Source: Dastarcus helophoroides
Taxonomy: Eukaryota; Arthropoda; Insecta; Coleoptera; Bothrideridae
Assembly: GCA_028583605.1 (NCBI GenBank)
Contig: CM053332.1
Location: 12,078,442 to 12,142,441 of the forward strand
Direction: 5' to 3'
DNA length: 64,000 nt
Position 1 is the first letter of the stretch, and every line of letters begins with the position of its first letter. A program made the position numbers and the translations under genes. Shown here in pieces: positions 34,990 through 45,094 of this stretch. The notes beneath the pieces were generated by a model. The model worked only from the letters and a program-made list of their open reading frames with translations, searched no databases and was not told where the DNA came from.

Positions 34990-36295
34990 AAGAATCGATT
35001 TTTTTTTATTTCGACATATTTCCAAATTTTCTATTTTTCAAAATTTTCTTTTGTTTCAATTTCATTTTTATGTAAAAATTGTCTAAAAGTATTTTTAAAA
35101 CAATTTTTTTATTGCAAATTTCTACTTTTTTTCGTACCTTCGACTTTTCGAAAATTTCTGCTTTTTCGAATTTCCATTTTTTTTTTAATTTTGACTGTAA
35201 AAGTGTTGAGTTTTTCATATGGTTGAATTTTTCCCAAAATTTCGTTTTTATTTCAAAATGTTGACCTTTTCAAAATTTTGGTTTTTGAAAAGTGATTGAC
35301 TTCTCAAAATTGCAACTTTATCTCGACATTTATTAAAATTTAAAATTTTTTAACATTTTTGACTGTAAAGTGTTGAGTTTTTCTTATGGTTGAATTTTTC
35401 TCAAAATTTCGTTTTTATTTCAAAATTTTGACTTTTTTTTAACAAAATTTCGACCTTTTCAAAATTTTCGTTTTTTAAAAGTGATTGACTTCGCAAAATT
35501 GCGATATTTATTAAAATTTAAATTTTTTAACATTTTGAACTCTTTTTAAAAATTTCGACTTTTCTGGTAATTTAGATTTTCTTTTCGATAATTTTTGAAA
35601 ATTTCAATTTTTTTTTTAAAGCTACCTTGAATATTTTCGATTTTGTCGAGTTTTATGAAAGGTTGCATTAGAAATTTTGGTGTTATTTCAAAATTTATAC
35701 TTTTTTCGCAAAATTTCGACTTTTTAAAAAAAAATGTAAACAAAACTTATACTTTTTTAAAAATGTTGATTTTTTTTTGAAAATTTCGACTTCGAATCTA
35801 CCTTAACAGAAACACCATAAAATTCGTCAAGAAAAACAGGTTTAGACCTAAATAAAAGAAAAAGAAGAACAAAATTTTTTACTTTTTTTGAAAATTTTAA
35901 CTTTTCAAAGTGTAAAGTTTTTTCGAAAATGTGACTTTTAAAAAGGGCTAAATTAAAAATTTTAGGTTTTTTTGAAATTTTGACATTTTTTAAAAACTTC
36001 CACTTTTGAAATATTCTTACATTTTTAAAATTGGAGAATTTTGGAAAGCTGAACTATTTTTAAAACGTCAGTTTTTTAAATTTTCTACTTTTTTAAAATT
36101 TCACCTTTTTTGTAAATTTGATTTTTTTGGAGAATTGTAACTTTTTAAAAATGTTGATTGTTAAAAACTTCGGCTATTTTTTTAACCTCAATTATTTTTA
36201 AAAATTTCAACTTTTCCCAAACTTTCCGAACAAATTGAGCCTCCTTTTAAAATTTGAACTTCAATTTGAAAATTTCGATTTTCTTAAAGAGCGAC
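34990..36295. repeat. T-rich degenerate repeat block
   Basis: Forward-orientation AAATTTCGACTTTTT-type words. A local direct duplication of about 170-190 bp is visible: 'tgttgagtttttc[at/tt]atggttgaattttt' at about 35203 and 35372. The frames at 34957-35226, 35006-35218, 35079-35264 and 35546-35743 are all repeat translations on both strands. Confidence 0.6.
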
Positions 36296-36308
36296 ATTAT
36301 TCTAAAAT

Positions 36309-36505
36309 ATTTAATCATTTTATTTAACATTTCTACTACCCAGTTTTAAATAAATTTAGATATCACGTAGTCATATTTCAAAAACTGTTTTAGAATGTTG
36401 TCAACAAACAATAAAAATTTTAAATATTTCCAAGCTGGGTCGTAGAAATGTTAAATAAAATGATTAAACATAATGTTTCCCACCAATAATAGTACACCAT
36501 GCAGA
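36309..36505. mobile_element. Hairpin element family B, copy 1
   Basis: The left edge 'atttaatcattttatttaac' mirrors 'gttaaataaaatgattaaa' near the right. The outer arms are about 45 bp ('catttctactacccag' against 'ctgggtcgtagaaatg'). A 3' tail (cataatgtttcccacc... to gcaga) lies outside the palindrome. A 13-bp direct repeat flanks it: ATTATTCTAAAAT (36296-36308) and ATTATTATAAAAT (36506-36518). The paralogous segment near 38371-38392 has a single 'catttttctaaaatgtcga', an empty site. Confidence 0.75.
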
Positions 36506-36518
36506 ATTATTATAAAAT

Positions 36519-37340
36519 GTCGACTTTTTTAAATTTTCACCTATTTTGCAAAATTTCAAATTTTTCTACTCTTTTTAATTGTCGAAATCTTCTTATTCAT
36601 TTTTAAAATGTCGACATTTCTCCTCCAAAATAACAACTTTTTAAAAAATGTCGACATTTCTCCTCCAAAATAAAAACTTTTTAAAAAATGTTAACTTTTT
36701 TAAAAAACCTCTACAAATTTTCAAAATTTTAATCTTTTGAGAACTTCGAGTTTTTAAAAATCTTGTTGTTGTTTCAAAATATTAACCATATAAAACTTTC
36801 ACTTTTTCTAAATTATAACTTTTCAAAATTCCGTCCTTTAAGAAATTTTCGACTTTCCTGACAATTTTGGCTTTCCTTCAATATTTATGGTAGACTTCGA
36901 TAATTTTATCTTCATTTAAAATTCCACTTGATATAAATTAAAATTATTCCAAAATTGTTGACCATTTTTCATTCAACTAAATTAAGAATGTGAATTTTTT
37001 AGAAAATGTCAATTTTTTTCACAATGTTGACATGTTTTTTCAACATTAACTTTTTTAAAAGTCTTTATTTTATTTTCGAAAATTTTAATTTTCTATGAAA
37101 AATTTCAATTTTGTTTAAGAACGACTTCAAAAATTTTCGACTTTTTCAAAATTTTAACGGTTTTTTTTTAAAATTAGGACTTTTCAAAAAACTGGGGGTC
37201 TTTTTCAAAATTTTGACTTCTGGATATTGCGCGATTCTTAACATTTTGAAAATTTGAAAATTCTGAAAATCGCATTTTTTCGAAAATTTTAAAAAATGTT
37301 GGAATTTTCAATTAAGTTAAGATTTTTAAGAAAAATTTAA
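36519..37340. repeat. Segment A of a tandem segmental duplication (left part)
   Basis: Degenerate T-rich repeat that aligns with 38392-38880 through landmarks 'ttcacctattttgcaaaatttc', 'ctttttaattgtcgaa', 'aatatttatggtagact' and 'ctggatattgcgcga'. The same 'ttcaatatttatgg' and 'tcaactaaattaa' context appears again at about 40690-40800. No gene is seen. Confidence 0.6.
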
Positions 37341-37449
37341 AATTCAGTAAGTAAGAGTATCGACGAAATAAAATTGACATTTTGAAAATTGTCGCTATTT
37401 TTCAAAATGTCAATTTTATTCCGTCGACACTTTCCTCTTTTACTGAATT
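37341..37449. repeat. Hairpin repeat family C, copy 1
   Basis: A near-perfect inverted repeat of ~48-bp arms: 'attcagtaagtaagag..cga' and 'aataaaattgacattttga' against 'tcaaaatgtcaattttatt', 'ccgtcgacact' and 'cttttactgaat', around a ~10-nt loop (ttgtcgcta). Copies 2 and 3 are at 38881-39003 and 39727-39835. The plus-strand frame at 37382-37567 crosses it and is not a gene. Confidence 0.85.
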
Positions 37450-37946
37450 TAAACTTTTTCTTGAAAACCTTATCTTTTTTGAAAATTGCAACATTTTTTT
37501 CAAAATTTTTTATGATAAGATTTCCAATAAAAATTTCGAATATTTATTAAACGTTCCACATTTTTGAAAATTTGAGCTGTCCAAAATTTCGATTTTTTTT
37601 TAATTTCTATTTTTTAAAAAAATGGTGACTGCCCAGGTAATTTTGGCCTTTGTTCAGTAAATTTTACGATTTTTCGAAAGTTTCAGCTTTTGAAAAGTTA
37701 ATTGAGAAATTTTCCACTTTTTTAAACTTGAAATTTTTCAAAAATTTTGGGCCTTGAAATCTTAGACCATTTTTCAAAATATCGACTTTCTTAAAAAATT
37801 TGATTTTTTTTTAAATTTTGCCATTGTTTGGCATTATTCGAATTTTTCGAAAATGTAAAAATATTGACTTCTTCAAAAATCTTTAAATTATCTAAACATT
37901 TTTGAAAATCTTTTTTTGGGAATTTTAATTTTCTATGAAAATTTTA

Positions 37947-38082
37947 GTATCTCTCTGAAGATGATAGCTTGGCTGTCGAAACTCGTTAGAGCAACCTTTG
38001 TTGTGTTTTTTAATCTTTCTTGGTTTCAGGGGACATGATTTGTATTTCAATTTTTGAAGATAACCAAGGACAAGTCCGTTCC
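37947..38082. mobile_element. Foldback element family A, copy 2 (half)
   Basis: It contains only the centre and right arm ('ctctctgaagatgatagctt', 'cgttagagcaacctttgttg', 'tttcttggtttcaggggac', then 'ccaaggacaagtccgttcc'). The left arm is missing. It occupies the same relative position in segment A as copy 3 does in segment B, so it inserted before that duplication. Confidence 0.8.
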
Positions 38083-38880
38083 TTCAAAACTCCCACTTTA
38101 AAAATTCTTATTTTTTTGAAAATGGAGAATTTTGTTAAGTTGAACTATTTTAAAAATTCCCCCTTTTTAAAATTTCGACTTTTGTGAAAATTAAAACTTT
38201 TTGCAACATTGTTACTTTCCGAAAATTGTGATTCTTAAAATATTCGACTATTTTTTTAATTTTAATTATTTTTAAAAATTTCGACTTTTTTTAAAACTTT
38301 CGATTTTTCTTTGCAAATTCAGCATTTTTTAAAATTTGAACTTTTATGTAAAAATTTCGATTTTTTTAAAGCGACATTTTTCTAAAATGTCGAGTTTTTT
38401 GAAATTTTCATCTATTTTGTAAAATTTCGAATTTTTCTACTTTTTTAATTGTCGAATTCCTTCGAAAATGTCTTGTCGAATTCCTTCGGAAATGTCTTCT
38501 TGTCGACTTTTTTCCAAAATTGAAACTTTTTTCAAAATGTTGATGTTTTTAAAATTCGACAAATATTTAAAATTTTAATATTTTGGAAAATTCTACTTTT
38601 TTAGAAAATGTTCGATTGTTTTTTCAAAATATTATTGAAAACTTTCACTTTTTCTAAGTTCAAACTTTTCAAAATTTCGTCTTTTTTAGAATTTTCGACT
38701 TTTCTGATAATTTTGGCTTTCTTTTAATATTTATGGTAGACTTTTGCGACTTTTTCAATATTTTGACTTCTTCTGGATATTGCGCGACTCTTAACATTTT
38801 GAAAATTTTCGCTATTTATTAACAATTTTAAAAAAATGTTCCAATTTTAAAAAAAGTTAAGATTTTTAAGAAAAAATTGA

Positions 38881-39003
38881 AATTTAATAAAAGAGTAAGT
38901 GCGTCGACGGAATAAAATGGACATTTTGAAAATTTTCGCTATTTTTCAAAATGTCAATGTTATTCCGTCAACACTCTCAGTCTTTTACAGCTTTTACTGA
39001 ATT
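38881..39003. repeat. Hairpin repeat family C, copy 2
   Basis: The arms 'gtcgacggaataaaatggac' and 'gtcaatgttattccgtcaac' flank a tcgctattt loop. There is a small internal duplication in the right flank (cttttacagcttttactga). Confidence 0.8.
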
Positions 39004-39481
39004 TTAACTTTTTCTTGAAAATCTTAACTTTTTTGAAAATTGCAACATTTTTTTCAACATTTTTTATAATAAGATTCCCAATCAAAACCTTCGAATATTT
39101 ATTAAATATTCGACATTTTTGAAAAATTGAGCTGTCCAAAGTTTCGATTTTTTTTTAATTTCTGCCTTTTAAAAAACATGTGACTGTTCTAAATTTGGCT
39201 TTGTTCATAAATTTTACGACTTTGAAAATTTAGCTTTTTGAAAATTAATTGAAATTTTCCATTTTTTAAATTGACATTTTTCAAAATTTTGGGCCTTGAA
39301 ATTTTAGACATTTTTCAAAATTCGACTTTCTTAAAAATTATGATTTTATTTCAAATTTTGCCATTTTTGGCATTATTCAAATTTTCAAATGTTAAAATAT
39401 TGACTTCTTCAAAAATGTTTAAATTATCTTCAAACATTTTTGAAAATCTTTTTTTGGAATTTTAATTTTCTATGAAAATTT

Positions 39482-39590
39482 TAGTAATCTCTTGGATGAT
39501 GCTTGGCTGTCGAACTCGTAGAGAACCTTTGTGGTTTTTTAATCTTCTTTTTCAGGTTGACATGATTTGATTTCAATTGAGATAAAATGG
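39482..39590. mobile_element. Foldback element family A, copy 3 (degraded half)
   Basis: It is recognisable by 'ggatgatgcttggctgtcga', 'gagaacctttgtggtttttt', 'aatcttctttttcagg' and 'gacatgatttgatttcaatt'. It has many small deletions relative to copy 2, its duplication partner. Confidence 0.7.
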
Positions 39591-39726
39591 GAGCCTTTTT
39601 TAAAATTTTGACTTCTTCTGGATATTACGCGACATGTGACATGAAAATTTTCGTTAAATTTCAAAAATTTTAAAAAAATGTTCCAATTTTCAAAAATGTT
39701 AATATTTTAAAAAAAAAGTTAAAAAA

Positions 39727-39835
39727 TTTAGTAAAAGAGTAAGAGTGTCGATGGAATAAAATTGATATTTTGAAAATTTTCGCTATTTTTCAAAGTGTCA
39801 ATTTTATTCCGTCAACACTCTCAGTCTTTTACTGA
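39727..39835. repeat. Hairpin repeat family C, copy 3
   Basis: Arms 'gtcgatggaataaaattgat' and 'gtcaattttattccgtcaac' around 'tcgctattt', in the same context as copies 1 and 2. Confidence 0.8.
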
Positions 39836-39856
39836 AGTTCAACTTTTTCTTGAAAG

Positions 39857-40082
39857 GTTTATTAATTTTATTTAACATTTCTTCGGCCCAATTTGGAAAT
39901 ATATAAATTTTTATTATTTGTTGACAATATTCTAAAACAGCTCTTGAAATATGACTAGGTGATATTTTAGAATATTGTCAACAAATAATAAAAATTTAAT
40001 TATTTCCAAACTGGACCGAAGAAATGTTAAATAAAATTAATAAACATAATGTTTCCGGTCAATAAGAGTTTACCATGAAGAA
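39857..40082. mobile_element. Hairpin element family B, copy 2 (fuller copy)
   Basis: The arms of about 82 bp are nearly perfectly complementary: 'tttattaattttatttaaca', 'tcttcggcccaatttggaaa', 'tttattatttgttgacaata' against 'tattgtcaacaaataataaa', 'tttccaaactggaccgaaga', 'tgttaaataaaattaataaa'. The loop is about 27 nt. A ~34-bp tail (cataatgtttccgg... ccatgaaga) follows the right arm. The perfect 13-bp direct repeat TTTTTCTTGAAAG flanks it (39844-39856 and 40083-40095). Segments A (about 37454) and B (about 39008) show the uninterrupted site 'tttttcttgaaaa'. Confidence 0.85.
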
Positions 40083-40622
40083 TTTTTCTTGAAAGTCTTA
40101 CCTTTTTTGAAAATTTTAAAATTTTTTTTAATCAAAAACCTCAAATATTTATTAAAAAATGTTCAACATTTTTGAAAATTTGAGCTGTCTTAAATTTCGA
40201 TTATTTTTTAATTTCTACTTTTTAAAAAAGACATTCGACTGTTCTGATAATTTTGGTTTTTGTTAAGTAAATTTTACGACTTTTCGAAAATTTCGGCTTT
40301 TTTGAAAAGTTGATTGACAATTTTGCCATTTTTTTAAATTTCTGCGTTTAAACAAAAAACATTCGACTGTTCTGATAATTTTGGTTTTTGTTCAGTAAAT
40401 TTTACGACTTTTCGAAAATTTCGGCTTTTTTGAAAAGTTGATTGAAAATTTTTCCATTTTTTTAAACTTGACGGTTTTCATAAACTTTGACTCTTGAAAT
40501 TTTGGACCATTTTTCAAAATATTAACTTTCTTAAAATATTTGAATTATTTAAAAATTTTGCCATTTTTTGACATTATTCAAATTTTTCGAAAATGTAAAA
40601 TTTGACAACTTTTTTAAGTTTT

Positions 40623-41170
40623 CAATTGTTTAAAAAAATTCCTGCTTTTTTGAAAATTGCAACATTTTTTTCAATTTTGACTTTCCTTCAATATTTATGG
40701 CAGCCTTCAGCAATTTTAACTTTATTTAAAATTCGTCTTGATAAAAATTAACATTATTTCAAAATTTTTGACTATTTTTGGTTCAACTAAATTAATCTCA
40801 ACATTTCAACTCTTCTTACAAATTTCGATTTTTTCAAATTACTCGACTTTTTTTATTTTATTGAAAATTTCAACTCTAACATTTCGACTTATTTTAAAAA
40901 TTTGCAATTTTATGACAAATTTGACTTATTTTCAAATTTTCAATTGCACCGAAAATTTCATATTTCTCAAAATTTCAGCATTCTTTAAAATTTTGACTTC
41001 TTTAAACTAGAGACTTTTTTAGGTTTTTGATTGTTTAAAAAATTCCTGCTTTTTTTGGAAATTTCGACTTAAATTTTCGATTTCAATACTTTTTCGAAAA
41101 TCGTGGCCAATTTTTTAAAATTATACATGTATTTAGAGGAATATTCAAGTGTTTACCTCTCACAAACTAT
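40623..41170. repeat. T-rich degenerate repeat, no gene
   Basis: Continuation of the block. It includes 'ttcaatatttatggcagcct', a diverged copy of sequence at 36868. The frame 40738-41010 is repeat translation. Confidence 0.55.
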
Positions 41171-41414
41171 TTAATAAGTTGCTGCGTCTACGAAGTAAGG
41201 AAAATGATTTCCGGTAAAGAGAATTTGCTTAAAAAATTTCTGACGACGAGGATGGTATTGTGAAAATGAGAAAAACAGGTCTCTGATTCTCACAAAAATC
41301 AAAATGTTTGTATCTGATGTCTGATGATTCATCTTCGTCGGAAAAAAATGTCGAGTGATACCCATTTTGTAACACTTGCACACATTTCTTTTCAAGATAT
41401 TCCGCACTGTTCAC
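41171..41414 (-). pseudogene. Unrecognised small open frames, possibly a broken gene fragment
   Basis: Two overlapping minus-strand frames (41414 down to 41229, and 41407 down to 41171) together read like one protein piece with a single frameshift. The first gives 'NSAEYLEKKCVQVLQNGYHS' followed by an acidic FSDEDESSD stretch. The second gives 'RIRDLFFSFSQYHPRRQKFF' and ends ...YFVDAATY. The composition is unlike the repeat translations around it (few F/K runs, mixed residues). I recognise no family. It may be the N-terminal part of a transposon protein or a decayed exon. Confidence 0.3.
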
Positions 41415-41868
41415 AATTTAAGATTAACTAACTTTTTTCTGCAATAGATATCGGTATCTCATATATTTTGTACTTTCGAATAGAAATTTGTTGTATTGTA
41501 AAGAAATTTTATCTCCAAAAAAATCAAAATGTTGAAATTAAAGTCGAAATTCTGAAAACACACCCCGAATTTATAAACAGAGAATATTGTGGAAAAATTT
41601 GAAATTTCGGGATAAAGTCGAAATTGTTTAATATTTATTTATAAAACAAATCAGATTTACGATCGAAATGGAAAACGCAAAACTTGATATTGCGAGATAT
41701 CACTTAAAATTTCTAAAGAAAGTCGATTTATTCATATAATAAGAGTTGATACTGGAATTTTGTGAAAAAAGTAAACATTTCGGAAAAAACCATAACTTCA
41801 TCTGAACTCAAATTTTAGAATTTCTCCAAATATTCTGACCTTCTTTCATCTAATTTTTTTTTTTTTTT

Positions 41869-42098
41869 GGTGGAACCAACTGGTCCTTGGTTACCTTCAA
41901 AATTAAAATACAAATCTTGTCCCCTAAAACCAAGAAAGATTAAAAAACACAACCAAGATTGCTCTAACGTGATTCGATAGCCAAGCTATCATCTTCGGGG
42001 AGATACTATTTGTTGTGTTTTTTTAATCTTTCTTGGTTTCATGGGACAAGATTTGTATTTCAATTTTTGAAGATAACCAAGGACGAGTCCGTTCCACC
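41869..42098. mobile_element. Foldback element family A, copy 4 (both termini present)
   Basis: It begins GGTGGAACCAACTGGTCC and ends GGACGAGTCCGTTCCACC, so both termini are present. The left arm contains 'cttgtcccctaaaaccaaga' and 'gctctaacgtgattcgatag'. The right arm contains 'tttcttggtttcatgggaca'. The centre is shortened: the right inner arm from the 'atcgaaacgcg' part to 'caacct' is deleted after 'ggggagatactatttgttg'. T-runs on the left and A-runs on the right extend the palindrome. Confidence 0.88.
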
Positions 42099-43458
42099 AA
42101 AAATATATTAAAACATACCTAAATTTTTCCAAAATTTTGATGTATTAAAAAAAAGTAAAAATTAAAAACATTAACTTGAAATTGTGAGAAAAAAAAATCG
42201 AAATTTTAGAAAAAAAAAATCCCAATAGTAATATTATATGTAAATATTGCTTTAAGTAAAGTGAAATCAACCTCGTATTATTATAAAGGTGAACGATCGT
42301 AGGTATCAAAGTCCGAAAAAACTGCAATAAAGCATTAAGTTGCCCCAGTTCTTATTTTCTAAAATGAGCACAAGCATTAATACATAAAACTCTCCAAGAT
42401 ATATTGCAAAATTCATTCATTAGTACACCAACAACGTAAATTTACTTTCGGAAAATGAATTAATATATGCACTCAGTTCAATGACGAACGAAACGGTAAA
42501 AATCAACAATCGTAAAGGATTACATTAAAACATATCGTAATAAATTATTTCGACACAACTTGCTTTTATGGATTAGCAAAGGCTTGCAATTTCGCTTTTT
42601 CACACGGTTTGTTTAAAAATTCAGAGTGCGAACACAGCTCACTCAATTCAACAAAGAAATGGAAATTGGAGCTATGATATCAAATCTTGTTGAAATATGA
42701 TATTTTACATGTTATGTCTATTTTCCGCATTTCTACCTTTTCTGAATTTTCATTTAAAAGTGAGTTAAAATTTTTATAAAGCAAATACTTATGGATTGCT
42801 CCACCAGTTTGACCACGGAATACTAAAATGACTAAATGTTTAAAATATTTTATTCTTAAGGATAAGAAAAAGCTGATTTAAAAATCATTGTTTTATCGTA
42901 CTGCGACATTAAATTACTAAAATTATATGCTTTTGCCTTTTTTTTTGATTATGTATATCGATATATCCTTAATAACATACCACGAAGAATCTTGCATACG
43001 AATTATACTATTATACACCTACACCTACACCATGTAATAAAAAATATTGTTTTCCTAAGAAGTTATATTAATAATACACAATTTACTCCGCTTGGGGCTG
43101 AGTCAAACTGTGAACAGAATTAAATTAGGTTACATAAAATGTGAAGGAAATTGAATCATTTATCACGCATGATACGCTACTTCACAGTTTTATATTTCAT
43201 AGAAGCACTAAAACGATTGAATCATGAAATAGATGGAAATTGTTAAAACGATATTATTGGGAACTTCAAGGTTAATAAAACAGAAAACAAAAGAATACTA
43301 ATAAGGTTGACCAATATACATATAATTATTTGAGATGACCAGATGTACTCTATGTAAGAGAACGTTCTCTATATATCGTACTGCTGCACCTACTTTTAGA
43401 TTTAAAACAAAAGTCAAATGTCAAAATTTTCTTTAATCTACAACACAGAAATTTCCTG
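42099..43458. other. AT-rich unique-looking DNA, no gene
   Basis: Apart from the first 140 bp, this is not made of the TTTCGAC repeat. No open frame with recognisable content and no RNA gene. The 42145-42327 frame is low-complexity. Confidence 0.5.
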
Positions 43459-43503
43459 CAAGGGTGAGGTGGCGACTCCTTTAGTCATCATCATGGGGGT
43501 GCT
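43459..43503 (+). mobile_element. hAT-like left terminus (orphan)
   Basis: It starts CAAGGGTGAGGTGGCGACTC, then 'catcatgggggtgctgcgac', resembling hAT ends, followed by TTTCGAC-type repeat that continues on the far side of the gypsy insertion. No partner end or repeat of the preceding 8 bp (ATTTCCTG) was found. Confidence 0.4.
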
Positions 43504-43743
43504 GCGACAATGTTTTAAAATTTTTAAGATTTCGACTGAAAATTTCGACATTTTCAAAACATTACTTTTGGAAAATTTTTAGATTTCTTTGAAAACTTGA
43601 CAAAGAAAACTTTGATAATTCGCGTTTTTTGAAAGGTTGAATTTTTTCCAAATGTTGACTATATTGTAAAATTTAGATTTTTTCTTGTAATCTCGACCCT
43701 ATTTTATTTTGAAGTATCGACTTTTCTGAAAAACTGTAAATAC

Positions 43744-44108
43744 TGTTACGGGCTTTATCGGTTCGAATAGATTACCACGTGTGAATTACACCACTTTATT
43801 ACCAAATTAACTCGGCACACTTCAACTGAACAGTAACTCACTACTTATTTACTAATTGCTAACCCACTAACTACACTGACTTCTAGCTGACTTCCTCGAG
43901 GGAAAGATGACAGATGACAGATAGTTTTGGCCCCCGGCTTCTAGAATTTTCGGCAGATAAGGCTTATCGTTTGCCGAATTTTCTGGAACGCTTATCTGCC
44001 GTTTGGTTCGTTATCGCGGCCGCTTTCCCGTTATCAGAACCTTCTAGAAACTTTTTTTTTATTTACTAAATTCTACAATTCTATTCTAACTATTTACATT
44101 GCGTTACA
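43744..44108 (-). repeat. Gypsy 3' LTR (full)
   Basis: A 365-bp LTR, TGT...ACA on either strand. Minus-strand reading starts TGTAACGCAATG and ends CCCGTAACA. It contains 'ggcagataagcgttccagaa' and 'gataagccttatctgccg', a mirrored word pair shared with the solo LTRs. A purine tract, CCTAAGGGGGAGGCAG on the minus strand (44109-44124), abuts it and fits a polypurine tract for plus-strand priming. Confidence 0.9.
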
Positions 44109-44138
44109 CTGCCTCCCCCTTAGGAATGATCGTCCCTA

Positions 44139-44525
44139 TTACTTCCAACCAGTCACTTCGCCACTATATTTGCATAGTTTCTTCAGGTGTACCACTTTCA
44201 TTTTACTCCTGGAGCTATGCTGGATCCTGTATACCAAGTCGTTGATCCTCTTCAGCACTTTGTACGATCCTTCCCAAGATGACGTAAACTTCGGCGAAAC
44301 TCCTTTCTTGCGCTGAGGGTTGTATAGCCATACCAATTCGCCTTCACTGAAACCACTATGGTTGGCATTTACGTCATACCTTGTCTTCATCCGGTCCGTC
44401 GCCAAATTGATCTTCGTCCGCACAAGGGCATACGTCTCCAATATCGCTTCCCTCAAGTCGTCTACGAAACTCATCGTCTCCCTGGGGATCTCCCTTGGTG
44501 ATCCCTGGTCCGAGTGTAGTTCCAA
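44139..44525 (-). pseudogene. Gypsy integrase C-terminal part (GPY/F-like), core deleted
   Basis: The 128-codon frame starts at the second catalytic Asp block (LHSDQG, residues 3-8). It jumps directly to 'PREIPRETMSFVDDLREAIL', a region that normally lies after the catalytic Glu and well downstream. About 90-100 residues of the catalytic core, including the expected Glu, are missing at about 44501. The remainder shows 'FSEGELVWLYNPQRKKGVSP' and 'SWEGSYKVLKRINDLVYRI', matching the GPY/F-type integrase tail. The protein ends at TGA/TAA just before the polypurine tract. It could not catalyse integration. Confidence 0.85.
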
Positions 44526-44615
44526 GGGAACACCAAATCGTCAGATGAAGTTGTCCACAAGAACCCTTGCGACTGTGGTGGCTTCCTGGTTCGGGATGGC
44601 ATAAGCTTCAGGCCA

Positions 44616-44966
44616 TTAACTGAAATAATCCATGGCCATCAGGATGTACTTGTTTCCATCGTCTGAAGCTGGGAATGGTCCTGCCACATCGATTGCAATT
44701 CTTTCAAATGGAGCTCCCACCTTATATTTCTTCAGGGCCCCTTTGATTCTTGTACGAGGACCCTTGGATGCAGCACAGGTGACACATTTCCGATACCACC
44801 CCTCAACGTCCTCCCTGCAGTTAACCCAATAGAACCGTTTTCGAACCTTCTCCAGGGTCTTGTTCATCCCTAGATGTCCACCGGAGGTCCCCATTGTGCA
44901 CCTCCCACAAGACCTATGAAATCGTCTCCTGAGGCACCACCAACTGCAAGTTGACACGCTTTCCAT
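44616..44966 (-). pseudogene. Gypsy integrase N-terminal zinc-binding (H2C2) and first catalytic block
   Basis: The frame contains 'GGHLGMNKTLEKVRKRFYW' and 'CVTCAASKGPR' (the HHCC module, with the first His region damaged by a frameshift upstream). It then has 'APFERIAIDVAGPFP', carrying the first Asp of the DDE triad, and stops after 'KYILMAMDYFS'. A stop/frameshift separates it from the HSDQG block at 44525. The overlapping frame 44914-45213 carries the linker between RNase H and integrase. Confidence 0.85.
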
Positions 44967-45094
44967 CCGCGCTTTCCCATGCTCTCTTCAGTACGCCGTC
45001 CTCGACCTCTTGCCATTCCGGTCTGTCTGCAGCTTCTTTCCATTCCAATATGGGTCCGATATCAGCGTCGCTGCTCTGTAGCTTCCGAAGACCT

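Larger units (their letters stand above)
38083..39597. repeat. Segment B of the tandem segmental duplication
   Basis: It repeats segment A at an offset of about 1.55 kb, including hairpin C copy 2 and the degraded foldback copy 3. The block 'gtcgaattccttcg.aaatgtctt' is itself doubled at 38453-38500. It has no insertion at the site where hairpin element B copy 1 sits in segment A. Confidence 0.65.
39598..40622. repeat. Segment C of the tandem segmental duplication
   Basis: A third copy, beginning 'ttttgacttcttctggatat', shared with A (about 37210) and B (about 38760), with hairpin C copy 3. It is interrupted by hairpin element B copy 2. Beyond it, a ~125-bp piece is tandemly doubled ('cattcgactgttctgataat' at about 40224 and 40361). 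Confidence 0.65.

Noticed and set aside
37958..37990. A hammerhead ribozyme in the foldback family A centre (CTGAAGATGATAGC..GCTATCGAAAC)
   Set aside because: The stem and GAAAC are suggestive, but the conserved CTGATGA core is not present (CTGAAGATGA), and the element's pairing is explained by its palindrome.
44320..44604. Plus-strand frames opposite gypsy pol (44320-44604, 44951-45322, 46862-47311)
   Set aside because: They are antisense shadows of the better supported minus-strand Pol domains.
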